64,000 nt of DNA. Source: Delphinapterus leucas (Eukaryota; Chordata; Mammalia; Artiodactyla; Monodontidae). The stretch spans positions 63,605,640 through 63,669,639 of the forward strand of contig NW_022098076.1 of assembly GCF_002288925.2 (NCBI RefSeq). Direction: 5' to 3'. Positions 35,086-46,300 of the stretch are shown piece by piece. Position 1 is the first letter of the stretch; every line of letters begins with the position of its first letter. The translations under genes and the position numbers were made by a program. The notes under the pieces were generated by a model. It ran no database searches. It had not been told where the DNA came from and worked only from the letters and a program-made list of their open reading frames with translations.

Positions 35086-37984
35086 ACCAATGATTTTTTT
35101 TTTTATTTAAATAAAATCTGATTTGCTGATTTGTGCTTTTGGGTACTCAAGCCCCACCAGGAAGTCTGGTGGGGCTGGGTTTCAAGTTGCAAAGTAGCAC
35201 GAAATTAGAGTCAGAAGCCCTGTTAATTTAGTAGGGCTTGGGAAGATGGGGAATGATGGTGAGGGCATGAGAAGAGAATTAAACTAGAGTTAAGGACTTT
35301 GGGGCTCTCATCTTGGTTCTGCCACTAACAGGATGTGCATGTAATTTTGGGTAGATCAGCCTGCCTCCCTGGGCCTTTGTTTACCATCTATAAAATGGGA
35401 GAGCAGAACTCACATTTCCTCTAGGATTCAGTGCCTGCAACATGCTGTGCAAACCCATGGTGTTCCTTATCATCTAACACACCTTTCTCCACCATCATAG
35501 TTGCTATCACTCACACTGCAAAGGACTAAAGATGCTCCTTTTCTGTATTCAAGGTGTGAATATAACAGTTTCCTTTGAACTGGTTGTGTGGAGGAGGTCA
35601 TGGCCTGAAATCATAAATGCTGCAGTAGCAGCAGGGCTTGAAATAACACAGCTCAAAATATGAAAACAGTGGTTGTCTCTGTCACCAAGGATCTGAAATA
35701 AGTGCTTCAGGCTGAGATTACCCAGCCACAAATATCATGGGAGAAATGGGTTCCATTAAATATTTGACAGTTCCAATGTCCACTACTTATAGCTAGCAAC
35801 TATTTGGGTGTCGGGTGCGTTATTCAGCATTAAAGACAATTTTGAGTCATACTCCAAGGTTTCTTCCTCTTTCACTGAGACAAGTAAACAGTGACCTGTG
35901 CAGTTTCTTCTTTTGCAAAATGGAAATGATACTGGGTCATCTCAACTTGTCCTAAATGGGAATCAGGCAGGCTCTTGAGTACCATTCAGGTGAAGAGAGC
36001 TGGGGTGCAGCATCACAGGTTAAATATTGGACTATTTATCCGTCCCTTTCTATCTATTTGTCCTTGATGATGAAGGAGTGAGGCTTAGATGTGTGATCCT
36101 GGGCAAGCCAATTTGCTTCTCAGCATCGGTTATCCAATCTATAAAAGTATCATCTATTGATATTTTGAAAACTTCTATTCTTGGTTTTTGATAAAGTCAC
36201 TTACCTAAAATATTCATGGCTGGCTGTGTTGCAACAGGGGTGAAGGATTAAGGATAAAACACAGTTAACTTTAATTGTACTTTTTAGGTGTGAGAAGCTA
36301 AGAAGATTGAGAGATAATCAGTGATGATAATGGCTGAAACCAGAAATATGAGATCATTACCCATAAATGGAGGTAAGATATTCAAAAGCACTCAATCATA
36401 CAAAGTAGGGAGCTTGGGTAATTAGAACATAGATTCCCCCTTCACATTACTTTGTGATGGCTGTAATCACAGTTGACTTTGTCATTTATTCATTCAAAAA
36501 TATTTGTCTTCATCTCTGCGTAAGTAAAGCTCTGATAGGTGAGGATTAACCTTCAGCTGAAGCAGCCCCTGCATTTCATTTTGTCACCCAGACCACCAAA
36601 TAAAGCTTTGCTTCCCTGACAACAGTTTCCACTTTCCCCCAGCGAGGGGACAATGTAGACTAAAAAGCCAGCAGGAATCTACTCTATTTCCCCGCTAAGG
36701 GACTGGCAGAAAGTCCACAGCTCAGAACCGTCCATTTTTACCTGACTTTATGATGTAGATTACAGTTTCCTAGGGACTGAAAATTCACCTACCACATTTA
36801 TTTAAGTAAGTTCTTGCCCAGCCCATATTTTCACCCTTTAATGGTAATGAAGCTAAAATTTCTTTCCAGTCACTTTGCATATCATTTCCTTTCTCTTTAA
36901 CTCTCTTTCGCAGTGAGATGATTGTTAGATCCTTCTTTAGCAATCACTTTGGTAGATGATTTTCTTTTTCCTTTGAAGTCGATTTTGAAAGGAGATGTAC
37001 TGTGATGAGCTAATTACCATAAAAACACAGAGTATATAACCTTAATTAGGCATGATTATAGGCTCAACGTAACGGGATGTCCTGAAACTGCACGCTATGC
37101 AAATATAGACTTTTCATTCTACCCGTTACGTCTGAAACCATCAAGCAAAGGATGTTTTGCAGTATGTACCACAGTCAATGCCAGGTGCAAATCTTTCAAC
37201 AAAAGGTGTTTTTCTTTTTTTTTTGGTTGGGGGGTGGTTGGTGGTGTACCAGTTGGGGAAAGGATAATAGGAGAAGGTTCAGAAAAAATAAAAACCTTTA
37301 AAAGTTCAATTAAGCTCAAGATGAGCTTTACAAATTCAGAGGAGTTTTACAACTAAGTAAAACAACACAGTTACCCTACCCAACCCATATCTCCTCTGGA
37401 ATTCTGAAGGCACTTCACTCTAGGCATCATTGTGAATTATGCAAATCTTGAGAGATCTTTCAAATCCAGTAACCACTAAGAGTACTACAAAACCAGTCTG
37501 GGGTTTAGTCAAACTAGTAGGATATAGGAAGATGGTGAGGAAATGAAATCACAGTGAATCCCCGAACCCTAATTTTAGCCAATTATTTTCATTTCCTTTA
37601 CCACCAACCTTTCTTTTCTAATTGGAGTGGTAAAAGTAAATAACAAAATTGATTTTCCCCTTCCTACCCTGAAATGAAAACATCCAAGGATGCGGTACGC
37701 TTAGACATTTAAATATTCAACCACTGAATAATTGAGATCTCACAATGGAGAAATCTTAGATTATGTCTAGCGCTGTGAGTTTTCAGACTCAATCAGGTAG
37801 CAAATAAAAAGCTATTTGGTTCCAGATACTGATAGAGACAATGACAGCAGCAGAAATTCAATAAATGTGTGAGTTTTAGAAAAGAAAGTTAGTCTAATAT
37901 ACCATCCATTCACTAGCGCTGATAATGAAAGAAGGCTTTATATAACAGCTAAATTTTGAAATCCATAGTTTTCTCTGTATTTAA
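35086..37984. other. Intergenic with decayed MIR pieces
   Basis: MIR-like + strand pieces lie at about 35285-35440 (GGTTCTGCCACTAACAGG, TCTATAAAATGGGAGAG) and 36080-36155. About 36880-37130 is AT-rich unique sequence with TAATTACC and TTAATTAGG motifs. No gene. Confidence 0.45.
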
Positions 37985-38250
37985 TAGATGAGTTAACGTT
38001 TACCGGGCACGTACTGTATTCTAGGTCCAGTTTTCAACAATTTATTGGCATAGTTGAATGCCAATAACCATCATTACAATAACCCTATAAGATGGTTATA
38101 TAACTAGCCATATTTTATAGATGAGATAGCTGGGGATCAGAGAAGTTCGAAAACCTCACCCAGGATACATCTAGTAAGCAGCGGAGTCAGGATTTGCACT
38201 CAAGTCTGTCTGACTCCAGCCATGCTCTTAAGCACTGTGCTGGGCTCCTT
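37985..38250 (-). repeat. MIR SINE
   Basis: GTACTGTATTCTAGGTCCAG, CAATAACCCTATAAGATGG, TTTATAGATGAGATAGC and GAGTCAGGATTTGCACTCAA follow reverse MIR order. Confidence 0.75.
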
Positions 38251-38669
38251 GGTGTCTGTCAGTCCTCTGATGGAATCCTTACTTATTCGTACTTCTCCCA
38301 GAGCTGGAAATGAGATGCAAGAGACAGAAAAAGTGTTGAGAACAAAATTGAAATGCAGAAATCCTCCACCATTTGTTATGTACAAAGGAGGTCCTAGTTA
38401 GTTGCTAGGTGTGGCGTGAGGGTGCAAGATGGAATTATCAATAGAATTTGAAATAAGGGAGACAGAATTGCCCACAACTGTAATAACTACAAACCGGTAT
38501 GACAAGACATATTATTACTGTACATGACATAATAGGGGAAAAGAAGTACTGGGCGGGATGAGATCAGGATTTAAATCCAGTTTTCACCACATACTAGCTG
38601 AGGGACTGGGTCAATCAGAGACTCTACAGGAAACAGGTGGTTCAAATAAGAGACTCAGCGAAAGGACTA
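38251..38669. other. Intergenic; MIR-like piece near 38565-38620
   Basis: GATTTAAATCCAGTTTTCAC and TACTAGCTGAGGGACTGGGT look like the middle of a + strand MIR whose remainder may be at 39245-39330 beyond the MER2-like insertion. Confidence 0.4.
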
Positions 38670-38878
38670 CAGTTGACCCTTAAACAATGCAGGAGTTTGG
38701 GAAAATCTACAAATAATTTAGAGTCAACATTTGGTATCCATGGTTCCTCCATATCTGTGGTCCGGCTTCTGTGGATTCAACCAACTGAGCATGGTGTGGT
38801 ACTGTAGTGTTTATGATTGAAAAAATCTGCATATAAATGGACCATTCAGTTCAAACCCCTATCGTTCGGGGTCAACTG
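38670..38878. mobile_element. MER2/Tigger-like MITE
   Basis: Inverted ends CAGTTGACCCTTAAACAATG and, on the right, CGGGGTCAACTG, each with a TA outside (38668-38669 and 38879-38880). At 209 bases it is a non-autonomous pogo/Tigger-type element with no coding frame. Confidence 0.75.
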
Positions 38879-39339
38879 TATTTTAGAGGTCTTAAGGAGG
38901 GCAGGGGCAGACGATATTAATGCACTCAGACTCTAGAAACAGTGGAAGCTGATACCACTTACAGGACTGAAAAAAGCAGGGGAAGAAATAGTGAGAATTG
39001 GCATCATAGAAGTGGGGGTACCCGACAGGAACCACAGTTGTACGGAGCTACTGTCACTACCAGAGACAGGGTCTGAATCTGGGAAAGAGCCGGGAAGAAA
39101 TACCCCAACCTCCATCCTCATGCTCTCTGATCTTCTGCTGGTGCCTCAAATCAGCTGATCCCTCCAGGAAGCTGACCTGCCTGAGAACCCAATCCTCTGT
39201 GGGGGTCTGTCTCCCACGTGGAGAATGGCTGTGAGGGAAGGGGTCGGAGAATAACCTTGAACAAGTCACCTCCTCTCTCTAAATTTCAGTTTGCTTATCT
39301 GTGCTATAGTGCCTACCATATTAATAGCGGCCTTATAAT

Positions 39340-40190
39340 TTCTACTTTAAACTTTTGATTTTGAAAATTTTCAGTCTCACAAAGAATTTATAAGAAAAGT
39401 ATTATGCACACAGTGATATAACCTTCACCTAGATTCTCCAGTTGTTAACATTTTGTCACTGTTGTTCTCTTATTATTATTCTTTCTCTCTGCTGGCACAA
39501 ACATATACACATATTTTTGCTGAACCATTTGAGAGTTATTTGCCAACATCCTGAGACTTTATCCCTAAATATTTATGCAAATATCACCCCCAAACAAAGA
39601 CATTTCCCTACATAACCCCAATAAGATGATAACACTCAGCAAATTTAAAATTAATGCAATGCTATTATCAAATAGAGTCTGTATTCAAATTTACCCAAGT
39701 ATCTCAACAATACACTTTATAGCTGATTTTTTTCAATCAAGGATTACACATTGGATTTTGTTGTCATGCCTCCTTAATCGCCTTTAATCTACAACAGTTT
39801 TTCAGGTTTTTTATTTTTTAATCTTTCATGATATTAAGGCCAGTTTTGAAGGCCAGTTGTTTTGCAGAATGTTCCCACTATGGATTTTTCTAGTTGTTTT
39901 TTTTTCATAATTAGATTCAGTTTAAGCAATTTTGGCAATAATACTACAGAGGTGTGTTCTTCTCAGTGTATTGCATCTGGACTTGATGTCAGAATGCCCA
40001 TCATAGGTGATCTTCAGTTTGATCACTTGGTTATGGCAGTATATGCTAGATTTATCCATTATTTTCTCCCCTTTGTAATTATCAAGTCATCTATGGGAGG
40101 ATATATGTGAATATATCTTTTTCACCAACATTCTTTCACCCAGTGGTTTTTACAACTGTTTGGCAGAAATAGTTTCATAAAAGTATAATT
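39340..40190. mobile_element. Ancient LINE-like repeat, probably L1/HAL1-derived
   Basis: ATATAACCTTCACCTAGATT, TAACACTCAGCAAATT, GTCATGCCTCCTTAATCGCC, GCCAGTTGTTTTGCAGAATG and GTTTGATCACTTGGTTATGG occur in an order I know from a common old mammalian LINE. Direction and subfamily are unsure. No intact frame. Confidence 0.5.
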
Positions 40191-40564
40191 AGGGGAGCTG
40201 GGAAGAGCTCTTTAAAAGTTTCTACTACGACCCTCATCTCTTTTTATGCTAAACTGTTTTCATTCATTTATCTATTAAAATGTTTATAGTGTGTTCATCA
40301 TGTACCTTGGCACTGTGAGATTTTTACCTGTGGCTTCATGGTTGCCTAAGCTAATATCTTTAGCTTGCCTCTATCTCCCGTGCTCCAGATCCACACTAGC
40401 AACTGCTTTGAGGGTCTCCACGTTACCATCTGTGGATACCTTAAAGTCAACGTGCTCAAATGGAGCCCATCATCTTCACTTCCTGATCTGCTCTTCTTCT
40501 ATTTTCTATTCCAGTAAATTACACTTCTGTTTTCTCAGTGACTCTGTAATAAAAAGGACTCCTA

Positions 40565-40756
40565 GTTACTGAGTAGCCAGCCTCCGTAATAGGTCTTTTA
40601 TATACGTTACATGCATTATCTCATGAAATCCTTGCAGTAGAATTGCAGCTATTTTCTGAAGGCCATTGGGCCCTTAGCCCCAGATAAACAGCTAGCAAGT
40701 CTTCATGCTAGGATTCAAATCCAGTTCTCTTTGGCTTCAAAGCCTTTGCTTTAGTA
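40565..40756 (-). repeat. MIR SINE
   Basis: ATACGTTACATGCATTATCT, AGCTAGCAAGTCTTCATGCT and AGGATTCAAATCCAGTTCTC follow reverse MIR order; the end abuts a second MIR on the other strand. Confidence 0.65.
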
Positions 40757-40965
40757 TAGTGATTAACAGCATCATTGGCTTCAAATCCTGGTTCTCCTAC
40801 CAACGATGGGGGATTGGATAAGCCTCCTTAACTCTCAGCGCTTTGGTTTTCTCCTCTATAAATTGGGAAAGCCAATAATCCCTGCCTTGTAGGATGGTTT
40901 GGAGACTTGAATCAGATAAAACTTGACAAACATTTGAACAATTCCTGGCAGCACCAAGCCATAAA
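40757..40965 (+). repeat. MIR SINE
   Basis: TTGGCTTCAAATCCTGGTTC, CTTTGGTTTTCTCCTCTATA and GATAAAACTTGACAAACATT follow forward MIR order. Confidence 0.7.
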
Positions 40966-41060
40966 TCTGGTGTCACCCTAAACTCCTCCATCCACTCACT
41001 GCTTGAGGATTAGCCCCCTTAGGGACCTTGTCACCACTGCTGTCATTGCCTTAGTTTAGA

Positions 41061-41338
41061 CCTGGAGTTGGCAAACTATGGCCGGGAGGCCAAATCCAGC
41101 CTCCACCTGTTTTTGTAAATAATTTTTTTTAATTGAGGTATGATTGACATTAAAAATAAGGTGTTATTGGAGCGCCGTCATGCCCATTCACTTACATATT
41201 TTTTGTGATTGCTTTCACCTTACCACAGCAGTGTTGAGTAGTGGTGATAGGGACCACTCTGTCTGGCCTGCAAAGCCCAATATATTTACGGTCTAACCCT
41301 TTACAGAAAACAGTTAGCCAATTCCTGGTTGCCCGTGG
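41061..41338. mobile_element. hAT/Charlie-like DNA element
   Basis: It starts GGAGTTGGCAAACTATGGCC, includes GTCATGCCCATTCACTTACA and CTGTCTGGCCTGCAAAGCCC, and ends CAGTTAGCCAATTCCTGG, which is the inverted partner of the start. A small piece of other DNA (about 41125-41160, L1-tail-like) interrupts it. Confidence 0.55.
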
Positions 41339-41339
41339 T

Positions 41340-41775
41340 ATTGCAATAGTCTCCTCCCTGGTTTTCCTGGTTTTATATCTTCTTCCTCCTTGAACTCATC
41401 CTCACCACCCCTTCTCCTGTGCCGGGGGAATCTCCCTAAAATGTGCCCTTAATCATGCCTATTTGCTCCTCATGGTGCATTGAAGACTAAGAACCTAGTC
41501 TTCCACGTACTGGTGAGCCCCATACCAGGCTTGTTCTCTGGCTGTAATGAATGCTTTACGCCCTTTCTAGCCTGGCACACACTGTTTTTCTGGTCTGAAT
41601 ACCCGCCTCTTGCCCCTTGTCCTTAACAACAAGTTCAGCATTTACTTCTCTGAGAAGCGCTTTCTGACTTCCACAGGCTGAACCAATGGCTTCAGCAATA
41701 CTTCACCTTCAGCATTTATCCACAATTTCATGATCGTGGGTTTAAATGTCTGCCTTGTGGCTGCTGTGACTTCCT
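41340..41775 (+). mobile_element. Decayed L2 LINE fragment
   Basis: L2-like blocks include TTGAACTCATCCTCACC, TGGTCTGAATACCCGCCTCT and TTCTCTGAGAAGCGCTTTCT. Less conserved than the copy at 17.3 kb. Confidence 0.5.
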
Positions 41776-42959
41776 CTCAAGATTAGGAACATACATTTTT
41801 CACTTTTGTATCTGGATGTGGCCCTTAGTAAGCGTCCTTTAAGTTGTTACCGCCTGCTGGCATTTCAGGTGGGGTTTGAAGGCTTACATAAGGAGTTTGA
41901 GGAGTATGAGAAAGAGGCAGGTCAGGAGAGAGGTGGCACCTTAGCTAACAGCTGGAGGATAAAACAAGATAATGGGAGGGAGAAGGCAGTAGGAACAGTG
42001 TTGGTTAAGCTGATGAAACCTGAAAGAGGTGTGTTGGAGAGATGACGAGCAGAGGAAGGGGGCATGTGAGGGGATGCTGGAAGATAGTCTGAGAGGCATC
42101 AGGCCCGTACTCTACACAGCCTCCTTTGCTGTGCTGAGGAGTCTGGGCAAGAGAAACCATGAAGGGCTGCAGGAAGCAAACACCATACTGTCTGCTCGTG
42201 TGTAGGTCTTCTGGAAGTCCTTTGAGGCATTGACTACATTTTTGTTTTGTCGTCATTCAGTCCTACACGCACACAATTTCTGGCATATCATAGGCTCTCA
42301 ATAAATGTGTCTTTCATCATTGAAATATAAGAAAAGTCCTCAGTTTTAAGAGTGGGGTAGTCTCTGGTGCTTAGTATTTTCTTAGAGGATGAACATTTGC
42401 TCTGTCTGCGACTTTCATAAATTTAAGAACTTCAGTCATATTTCACCTCAGTCCTTGGATTTTCTGCTTGAAAACTTCCCATTAGGAAAAAAGAGTCTAT
42501 TCTCTGATGGAAGGTTTGAATTTCTTGGGTCTTTTTCATTGACTTTTTCTTCTTCAATTCTGTTTTGTCTTTGTTGAGTTAAGGCTTTCAAGAGCACCAG
42601 AATTCTTTCCTCATCTGCAAAACCAGAGGCAGATCAATTTAGTTCTTGTGATTTTGGTATTTTCTCCTAACAAAAATCTTAAATGGAGCTAGGAGAAATA
42701 AACTCTGATTTGCAAAGCATGCCAAAGATGGCGCCTCACAGGTGGAATGCAAAGCCTTTATTAATGATGCCCAGACTAATTCTGTCTTTAGCACAAGGGC
42801 TCAGAGAGCCAGCAACTTAGCAGTTTTGTGGGGTAGGCAGGGGGGTGTATCAATGAAATAAATTGGGTCGTAAAATATGCCTAGACAATTGGATAAAACT
42901 GGGACTTATGGGGACTCCTGCACTCCAGGAAATTCTCCAAGTCTCCACTTATCCTCAAA
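41776..42959. other. CTLA4 upstream region
   Basis: No coding frame with family support. It contains the distal CTLA4 promoter. An AATAAATGTG block near 42300 may be an L2 end. Confidence 0.5.
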
Positions 42960-42993
42960 ATGAACAAGAAGCTTCAGTTTCAAATTGAGTGCA

Positions 42994-43000
42994 TTTTCCA
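42994..43000 (-). promoter_or_regulatory. CTLA4: Candidate NFAT site in the proximal CTLA4 promoter
   Basis: TTTTCCA on the + strand is TGGAAAA on the - strand, matching the NFAT core, about 285 bases upstream of the ATG. NFAT binding to the proximal CTLA4 promoter at about this distance is established in human and mouse T cells. The motif is short, so its function here is inferred from position. Confidence 0.45.
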
Positions 43001-43173
43001 TCCATGGATTGGCTTGTTTTGTTCAGTTTTACTTTGAGTATTTGAGGTTATCTTTTCGACGTAACAGCTAAACCCACGGCTTCCTTTCTCGTAAAACCAA
43101 AACAAAAAGGCTAGAAATTCAGGTGCCTTCTGTGTGTGCACATGTGTAGTACATACCTGGGATCAAAGCCTGC

Positions 43174-43181
43174 TATATAAA
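43174..43181 (+). promoter_or_regulatory. CTLA4: CTLA4 TATA box
   Basis: TATATAAA lies about 100 bases upstream of the CTLA4 ATG, in the same context (GCTATATAAAGTCC) as the human promoter as I recall it. Transcription should start about 25-30 bases downstream, near 43203-43210, giving a 5' UTR of roughly 75 bases. Confidence 0.85.
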
Positions 43182-43199
43182 GTCCTTGATTCTGTGTGG

Positions 43200-43281
43200 G
43201 TTCAAACACATTTCAAAGCTTCAGGATCCTGAAAGTTTTCGCTCTGCTTCCTGAAGACCTGAACACTGCTCCCATAAAGCC
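43200..43281 (+). other. CTLA4: CTLA4 5' UTR (approximate)
   Basis: The left edge is inferred from the TATA box. The stretch holds no upstream ATG and ends in a strong start context (GCCATGG). Confidence 0.6.
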
Positions 43282-43390
43282 ATGGCTTGCTTTGGCTTCC
43301 AGAGTCATGGGGCTCGGCTGGACCTGGCTTCTAGGACCTGGCCCTGTACTGCCCTGTTTTCTCTTCTCTTCATCCCCGTTTTCTCTAAAG
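43282..43390 (+). CDS. CTLA4: CTLA4 coding exon 1: signal peptide
   Basis: It encodes [20 protein letters not shown] and then a hydrophobic run ending FIPVFSK, followed by the first base of a split glycine codon (phase 1). The donor is AAAG/GTGAGT at 43390/43391. The long polar stretch before the hydrophobic core is typical of CTLA-4, whose leader is longer than average. Confidence 0.97.
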
Positions 43391-46300
43391 GTGAGTGAGG
43401 TTATTGGAGCATGGGGGTGGAGGAGGTGTTTCTCCCACCTGGGTTTCATTCCTTTTAGCAGTCAAGGGCAGTGATTTATAGCAAATCCAGAAGCTAAAGG
43501 TGAGACTCCAATCTCCTGGCATGGGCAGCTCTGTATTCCAAGGCAGGCAGGGGACAGCTGACAGCAGCAAATCAGCAGAGACACAGCTCTTAGCAGTTTG
43601 CTGGGCATGGAGTGGGAGCTTAATGAATACGTGTGAGTTGGTCTGGGAGACATGAGCAATTTCAGACACTTCTATAAGATGAGAAGAAAATACTGCAAAG
43701 TTAAGTGATTTAAGAGAGCAAAGATACCCACCATCCTAAATCCATTTGGGCTTGGAATCAGGGTTAGCTCAAGATTTCCCTTTTTCTGACTTACTTCACT
43801 CTGGATGACAGACTCTAGGTCCATCCACCTCATTACAAATAGCTCAATTTCGTTTCTTTTTATGGCTGAGTAATATTCCATTGTATATGTGTGCCACATC
43901 TTAAGTCAGAAAGAGAAAGACAAATACTGTATGCTAACACATATATATGGAATTTAAGAAAAAAGATATGTCATGAAGAACCTAGGGGTAAGATGGGAAT
44001 AAAGACACAGACCTACTAGAGAACGGACTTGAGGATATGGGGAGGGGGAAGGGTAAGCTGGGACAAAGTGAGAGAGTGGCATGGACATATATACACTACC
44101 AAACGTAAAATAGATAGCTAGTGGGAAGCAGCCGCATAGCACAGGGAAATCAGCTCGGTGCTTTGTGACCACCTAGAGGGGTGGGATAGGGAGGGTGGCA
44201 GGGAGGGAGATGCAAGAGGGAAGAGATATGGGAACATATGTATATGTATAACTGATTCACTTTGTTATAAAGCAGAAGCTAGCACACCATTGTAAAGCAA
44301 TTATACTCCAATAAAGATGTAAAAAAAAAATTCCCTTTTTGAAGAACACTGATTTAGGCAAATTATGGGAAGTTTCTTTCCTACCCAATTCAAGGTTTTA
44401 AGGTCCTCTGATTCACTTTTATAAACGGATTAGCCTGCTTGTTTAAACTTTCAGCATTCTTTACTCAATGCAGGGTTTTAAGGTCCTCTTAATCAACTCT
44501 ATAGTTAGCTAATTATTTTAAAAAATGAAAGCAATTTGACGTAGTAAAACAAACAAACAAAATGAAAAAAAGAAAGGAAGAAAGAAAGAACAAAAGAATG
44601 AAAGAAAGAAAGAGCCATAGGTCTGTTTGGCATAAGATACTTAATTGCCGCCTGACTTATCTCTGGACCTTAGGTGCAGATTCCCCAGTTTTCAGATGAA
44701 ATAAAGCTCTTTAGAGGTTGATACCTGGTCTGTTACAATGGTGTGAAATGGTGACCGTTTTACCAGAAGGTGAATTTCAACCTTCTCTCCCTCTAGAGCT
44801 TCTCGGTTGAAAAACCAAGTGGTTTATACAAAGTAGGTGCTCAAAAGATATTTGATTATTAATTTTTACTGTATAAGAAATATTCATACACATTCTCTTA
44901 TTTTACATGTTTTGAACATGTAAAGTTAAATATCAGAGAAATAATCAAATTTACTTTTAAGAAAATTTATCTCAACCTGTAACTGGGATCCTCCCATGGT
45001 GGATATTGGAAAATTGTGTAACCAGATTTAGTGGTGATAATTGGGAGCTTGCCTCGGGGGAGGGCAGGAAACTTGGTCTTCTTTAAGCTTAGAGTCAACA
45101 CAACAAATGGGCAGGATATAATGATTAATGCACAAAAAACCTTTAATACAGGGCTGAATTTGATTAAGTACTACGGTGGAGTTATAATAGTACAAAGGAT
45201 GCTCAGAGGGCATCTCTGATAGACAGAAATGAGGGTTGGGAAAGAAAACTACTGTCTAGCCAACCAGGGCTGCTGGATTAACCATGGCAATGGTTAATGG
45301 CTGCTGCCATATTGTTCTCTTCTGAGGACACAGGTTGCCTACTACAGGTGCTTGGGGGAAAGGACTAATGTTTTCAGAATAAAGTGATTTATACACAGGA
45401 AGAGGTGTCCTGGAAGCTCAGATTGGAGTGGTAAGCTGGGATCAGATAATGGAGACAGTGAAAGTTATTTGTTTTTGTAATCAGTGGTATATAAGGCATG
45501 AAAGGGTTTGAACAGAATGAGTGTCATGGTTCAATCCAAGTTTTGAGTGTCACTTGTGTGATTGATTGACTAGAGAGGGGCCCAGTTAGTTACAGGAAAG
45601 TAATTTGTCATGAAGCCACTATTTTTTAGATGATGTGAGCCCTTTTGTATGGAGAGCTGGCCTCCCTTCTCCTGTAGAAGCCAGAGGGAAAAGAACAAAG
45701 GAACACAAGTTGTTCGAGTGAAGGAGAGAGGGCGGTGGAAGAGGTGATGACAGTGGCAGGGGAAGCCCATAGAAGTGAACAGCAGGGTTGCCTCAGCCTA
45801 CAGAGGAAATGACCCGGTGCCCTCGGCTCGGTGGCTTCCTTCATCAAGCAGCATCCCTCATTCTCTGGCGATAATGCAGGGAAGGGGGTGGCCGGCACCA
45901 GGGGCCAAGGCTCAGCTCCTCATGGGCGATTGAGGTCCAGGGCCAGATCAATGCGGGTAGAGGTTATTAAGGTATACTTTGAGGGATAAAGCAAGACTCT
46001 ATACCTCAGCCTCCAAACTTTCCCCTACTACTCTTATGGGTCCTACAGCTCTATCATAACCTTAGAATACCAGAGTGGGAAGGCACTCTGATGTCATCTG
46101 ATCTAATCCCCTATTTTGCATGTGAGGGAAAAATGAAGTCCACGGGGGAGGCATGGCTTTCCCCAAATCACCTATTTCACAGTAGAGCCAGCCCTTCTCT
46201 TTGTCACATCAGTGTTCTTCATGCCACAACCAACTGCCTTCAAGGCACTGTTTTCCAATAAGGAAGCACCTTCATGGAGCGTAACCGGAAGACAGTGGCG

